NCBI GenBank assembly: GCA_002496845.1
Contig: DALQ01000072.1
Span: forward strand, 1 to 6,861
Length of the DNA stretch: 6,861 nt
From: Euryarchaeota archaeon UBA495
GTDB lineage: Archaea; Thermoplasmatota; Poseidoniia; Poseidoniales; Poseidoniaceae
Reading direction: 5' to 3'
Positions 4,960-6,861 of the stretch are shown piece after piece. Under the pieces are notes generated by a model, which was not told the origin of the DNA, made no database searches, and saw only the letters and a program-made list of their open reading frames with translations. Both the position numbers and the translations under genes were made by a program. Within the stretch, counting starts at the first letter, position 1, and every line of letters begins with the position of its first letter.

Positions 4960-6138
4960 ATGCGTCGCTTGCTGGCGGTGGCTTTGGTGGCACTTTTTGT
5001 GTTCGCTGTGCCGGCTGCAGCAGCACCTGCTGTGGTCCTTTCCGACGGAGGAGCCATCGAAGCGCCCGGCGCGTTGCTTGGCATTGATGTGCGCCCCGGA
5101 GGTGCGGCGGTCTTGCTGGTCGGCGAAGACGGATGGGCGCACCGCATCGACGGAGTCCAGCCGGATCGCCGTGACCTCGACATCGAGCTCGGCACAGGCC
5201 GCAACGTGGACATCAACGCCGTGGACTGGCATCCCGGTGGTGCCACGGCCCTGATGGTGGGCGACGCCGGGGTGCTCTTGCGCTACGTCGGAGACACCCA
5301 CGCCATCACCAACGCCAACGGCTCCAACCTGCTGATGGGGCGTGACCTCATCGACGTGGCCTGGAGGCCTGGCGCTGACGTCGCCTACATCGCCTCACAG
5401 GACGGAGGCTTGTGGCGCTTCGCAGAAGGCACCGGCCCTGTGATGCTTGAGGATGGGCTCGAGACGGAGGACATCGTGGACCTCGAATGCCATCGGTCGG
5501 CCAACGTGTGTGTGGTCGCGACCAGCCAAGACGGCTTGGCGGTCATCGGTCGCTCCCATGAGGTGACGTGGTTGACCGGAACCTCCACCACGACGTGGTC
5601 TGGCATCACCTGCGCAGATCCAACGCTCAACGAATGCACCGCCTTCGGGCTTGGGCTCTCGACGATGACCATCATGCTGGACACGGAAACCGCAGCAAGG
5701 AGCGCCACCGGCCCGCTTCGCAACCTCAAGAGCATCGGCTCAGAGATGGGAGGTGCATCCGTGGCAGCAGGTGGGACCACGTTGGTGCACATTTCTCCGC
5801 TTGGTCTGATCCGCCACGACCCGGTCGCGGACGAGGCATACGAACACCTTGGGCCTGACCAAGCCGTCGCTTTTGACGCTCAAATCGCAGGCCGCTCGAT
5901 CCTCGGCGTGTGGGAAAGCGACGTCGGGACGGGGTGGTTCCTCACGACCGACGGCGACCTTGTCGGCATGGTGCCTGACACCAGCGACCAACAATCCACG
6001 GTCTTGGAGACCGTGGCTGGCATTGCCGTGGCCGTCGCGCTCATCGGGAGCATCATCGGATTGATATTCATGAACAGTCCAAAATTACAGGCCGCCTACA
6101 TCCGTCGACGCAACGCTCGTCGCTCCCGTCAGCGCTGA
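4960..6138 (+). CDS. Exported seven-repeat beta-propeller-like protein with C-terminal membrane anchor
   Basis: A 392-aa protein of unknown function. Residues 1-23 form a signal peptide (MRRLLAVALVALFVFAVPAAA, AxA-type cleavage near 20-23). Seven similar units follow, each a hydrophobic strand, a turn and a VG/AS-D-G-hydrophobic strand: about 38-64, 85-110, 129-155, 171-198, 212-240, 256-286 and 302-338. Clear examples are IDVRPGGAAVLLVGEDGWAH, VDWHPGGATALMVGDAGVLL and VAWRPGADVAYIASQDGGLW. This fits a seven-bladed propeller of WD40 or similar type. A single transmembrane helix at about 348-371 is followed by a very basic tail (IRRRNARRSRQR), giving an outside propeller and a cytoplasmic tail. 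The only four cysteines form two close pairs (177/184, 218/226), as expected for disulfides outside the cell. The frame continues far upstream, but only the ATG at 4960 gives a signal peptide. It lacks its own Shine-Dalgarno site. gcdH-like follows by 63 nt. Confidence 0.8.
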   Translation: MRRLLAVALVALFVFAVPAAAAPAVVLSDGGAIEAPGALLGIDVRPGGAAVLLVGEDGWAHRIDGVQPDRRDLDIELGTGRNVDINAVDWHPGGATALMVGDAGVLLRYVGDTHAITNANGSNLLMGRDLIDVAWRPGADVAYIASQDGGLWRFAEGTGPVMLEDGLETEDIVDLECHRSANVCVVATSQDGLAVIGRSHEVTWLTGTSTTTWSGITCADPTLNECTAFGLGLSTMTIMLDTETAARSATGPLRNLKSIGSEMGGASVAAGGTTLVHISPLGLIRHDPVADEAYEHLGPDQAVAFDAQIAGRSILGVWESDVGTGWFLTTDGDLVGMVPDTSDQQSTVLETVAGIAVAVALIGSIIGLIFMNSPKLQAAYIRRRNARRSRQR

Positions 6139-6176
6139 GACCTATGGGGCCTGCAACAGGTCCTTAGAGCGGTCTC
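6137..6176 (+). other. Nested inverted repeat between propeller gene and dehydrogenase gene
   Basis: An outer 6-bp stem (GAGACC at 6137-6142, GGTCTC at 6171-6176) encloses an inner hairpin with an 8-bp stem (6146-6153 with 6157-6164, two G-U pairs, loop CAA). It begins in the stop codon of the propeller gene and ends 14 nt before the Shine-Dalgarno site of the next gene. No T-tract follows, so it is not a standard intrinsic terminator; it could be an mRNA processing or stability element, an operator, or chance. Confidence 0.4.
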
Positions 6177-6190
6177 CCCCGCATCTGCCT

Positions 6191-6195
6191 GAGGG
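6191..6195 (+). promoter_or_regulatory. Ribosome binding site of the dehydrogenase gene
   Basis: GAGGG, 6 nt before the ATG at 6202. It supports this start, which also gives the expected N-terminus of a glutaryl-CoA dehydrogenase. Confidence 0.65.
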
Positions 6196-6201
6196 AAGCC
6201 A

Positions 6202-6861
6202 ATGGAAGCCTTCGAAGCCCCTGATTTTTACGACATTGAATCGCTCCTCACAGAAGAGGAAATCATGATCCGCGACATGGTGCGCGACTGGGTCGACGAG
6301 GAAGTGCTGCCCCACATCGAACACGCCTGCCGTGACGGTGTCTTCCTTGACAAGTGGCGCACGGACCTCGGCGCCATGGGCGTGCTTGGTGCACCCCTGA
6401 AGGGCTACGAATGCCCTGGACTTTCCTACGTGGCCTACGGCCTCATCTGCCAAGAACTTGAACGCGGCGATTCGGGCCTCCGCTCCTTTGCCAGCGTGCA
6501 AGGCTCGCTGGCGATGTACCCCATCTGGGACTTCGGAACGGAGGAACAGAAGCAGAAGTACCTGCCCGGCATGACCTCAGGCGAACTCATCGGCTGCTTC
6601 GGACTGACCGAGCCGGATTACGGTTCCAACCCCGGCGACATGGTCACGAAGGCCGAGGACATGGGCGACCATTACCTCCTGAACGGCAGCAAGATGTGGA
6701 TCACCAATTCACCCATCGCCGATGTGTTTGTGGTCTGGGCCAAGACCGAAGATGGCGTGATCCGCGGATTCCTGCTGGAAAGGGAGATGGAAGGTCTGAG
6801 CACTCCCAAAATTAGCGGAAAAATGTCACTACGTGCTTCCATCACCGGTGAAATCGTGATG
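6202..6861 (+). CDS. gcdH: Glutaryl-CoA dehydrogenase-like acyl-CoA dehydrogenase (3' partial)
   Basis: The first 220 residues of a flavin acyl-CoA dehydrogenase, normally about 390-400 aa; it runs off the right edge. The family oxidises glutaryl-CoA to crotonyl-CoA and CO2 in lysine/tryptophan or glutarate breakdown, passing electrons to ETF. The N-terminal helical domain contains LLTEEEIMIRD at 15-25 and ELERGDSGLRSFASVQ at 85-100. Glu87 and Arg94 fall where human GCDH has Glu87 and Arg94 (mature numbering), the residues that hold the glutaryl carboxylate; ordinary acyl-CoA dehydrogenases lack this arginine. The middle beta domain has GCFGLTEPDYGSNPGDM at 131-147, the acyl-CoA dehydrogenase signature, with Asn143 in place of the usual Asp, then NGSKMWITNSPIADVFVVWA at 161-180 and IRGFLLE at 187-193. 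The catalytic Glu lies beyond the window. The sequence looks bacterial, which suggests old transfer into this lineage. It probably uses the EtfAB encoded at 479-2156. Confidence 0.9.
   Translation, partial: MEAFEAPDFYDIESLLTEEEIMIRDMVRDWVDEEVLPHIEHACRDGVFLDKWRTDLGAMGVLGAPLKGYECPGLSYVAYGLICQELERGDSGLRSFASVQGSLAMYPIWDFGTEEQKQKYLPGMTSGELIGCFGLTEPDYGSNPGDMVTKAEDMGDHYLLNGSKMWITNSPIADVFVVWAKTEDGVIRGFLLEREMEGLSTPKISGKMSLRASITGEIVM

Noticed and set aside
1..6861. CRISPR array, transposon, tRNA, rRNA or defence system
   Set aside because: No spaced direct repeats, transposase-like proteins, cloverleaf sequences or defence-type domains were seen on either strand.

Overview
The window is most likely from a GC-rich archaeon of the Thermoplasmatota, with marine group II/Poseidoniia the best guess. 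This rests on an archaeal-type tyrosyl-tRNA synthetase without an S4 domain, a protein shaped like the N-terminal half of an archaeal MCM helicase, a small protein resembling archaeal family DUF5611, and Shine-Dalgarno sites of the GAGGTG type. These sit beside bacterial-looking acyl-CoA oxidation genes (both ETF subunits and a glutaryl-CoA-type dehydrogenase), a mixture known from marine group II genomes. The phylum is an inference; no rRNA is present.

Layout from left to right: (1) the 3' part of a metallo-beta-lactamase-fold hydrolase, plus strand, cut by the window edge; (2) etfA and etfB on the minus strand, transcribed etfB then etfA, with the etfA stop 3 nt from the hydrolase stop; (3) a plus-strand gene divergent from etfB, encoding a stand-alone MCM N-domain (helical part, zinc ribbon, OB fold) with no AAA+ motor; (4) tyrS and an upstream DUF5611-like gene on the minus strand as a tight two-gene operon, with the tyrS stop 1 nt from the MCM-like stop; (5) a plus-strand exported, membrane-anchored protein with seven propeller-like repeats; (6) a plus-strand glutaryl-CoA dehydrogenase-like gene, cut by the right edge. 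There is no gene-free stretch over 130 nt, and I see no RNA gene, mobile element, CRISPR array or pseudogene.

How the genes fit together: EtfAB is the usual electron acceptor of acyl-CoA dehydrogenases, so the dehydrogenase at the right end and etfBA about 4 kb away probably belong to the same oxidative pathway (glutaryl-CoA to crotonyl-CoA, with electrons going to the quinone pool), although they are not one operon. tyrS and the DUF5611-like gene are co-transcribed. The MCM-like protein and the propeller protein are the least explained parts of the window. The first may be a non-motor partner or regulator of the replicative helicase.
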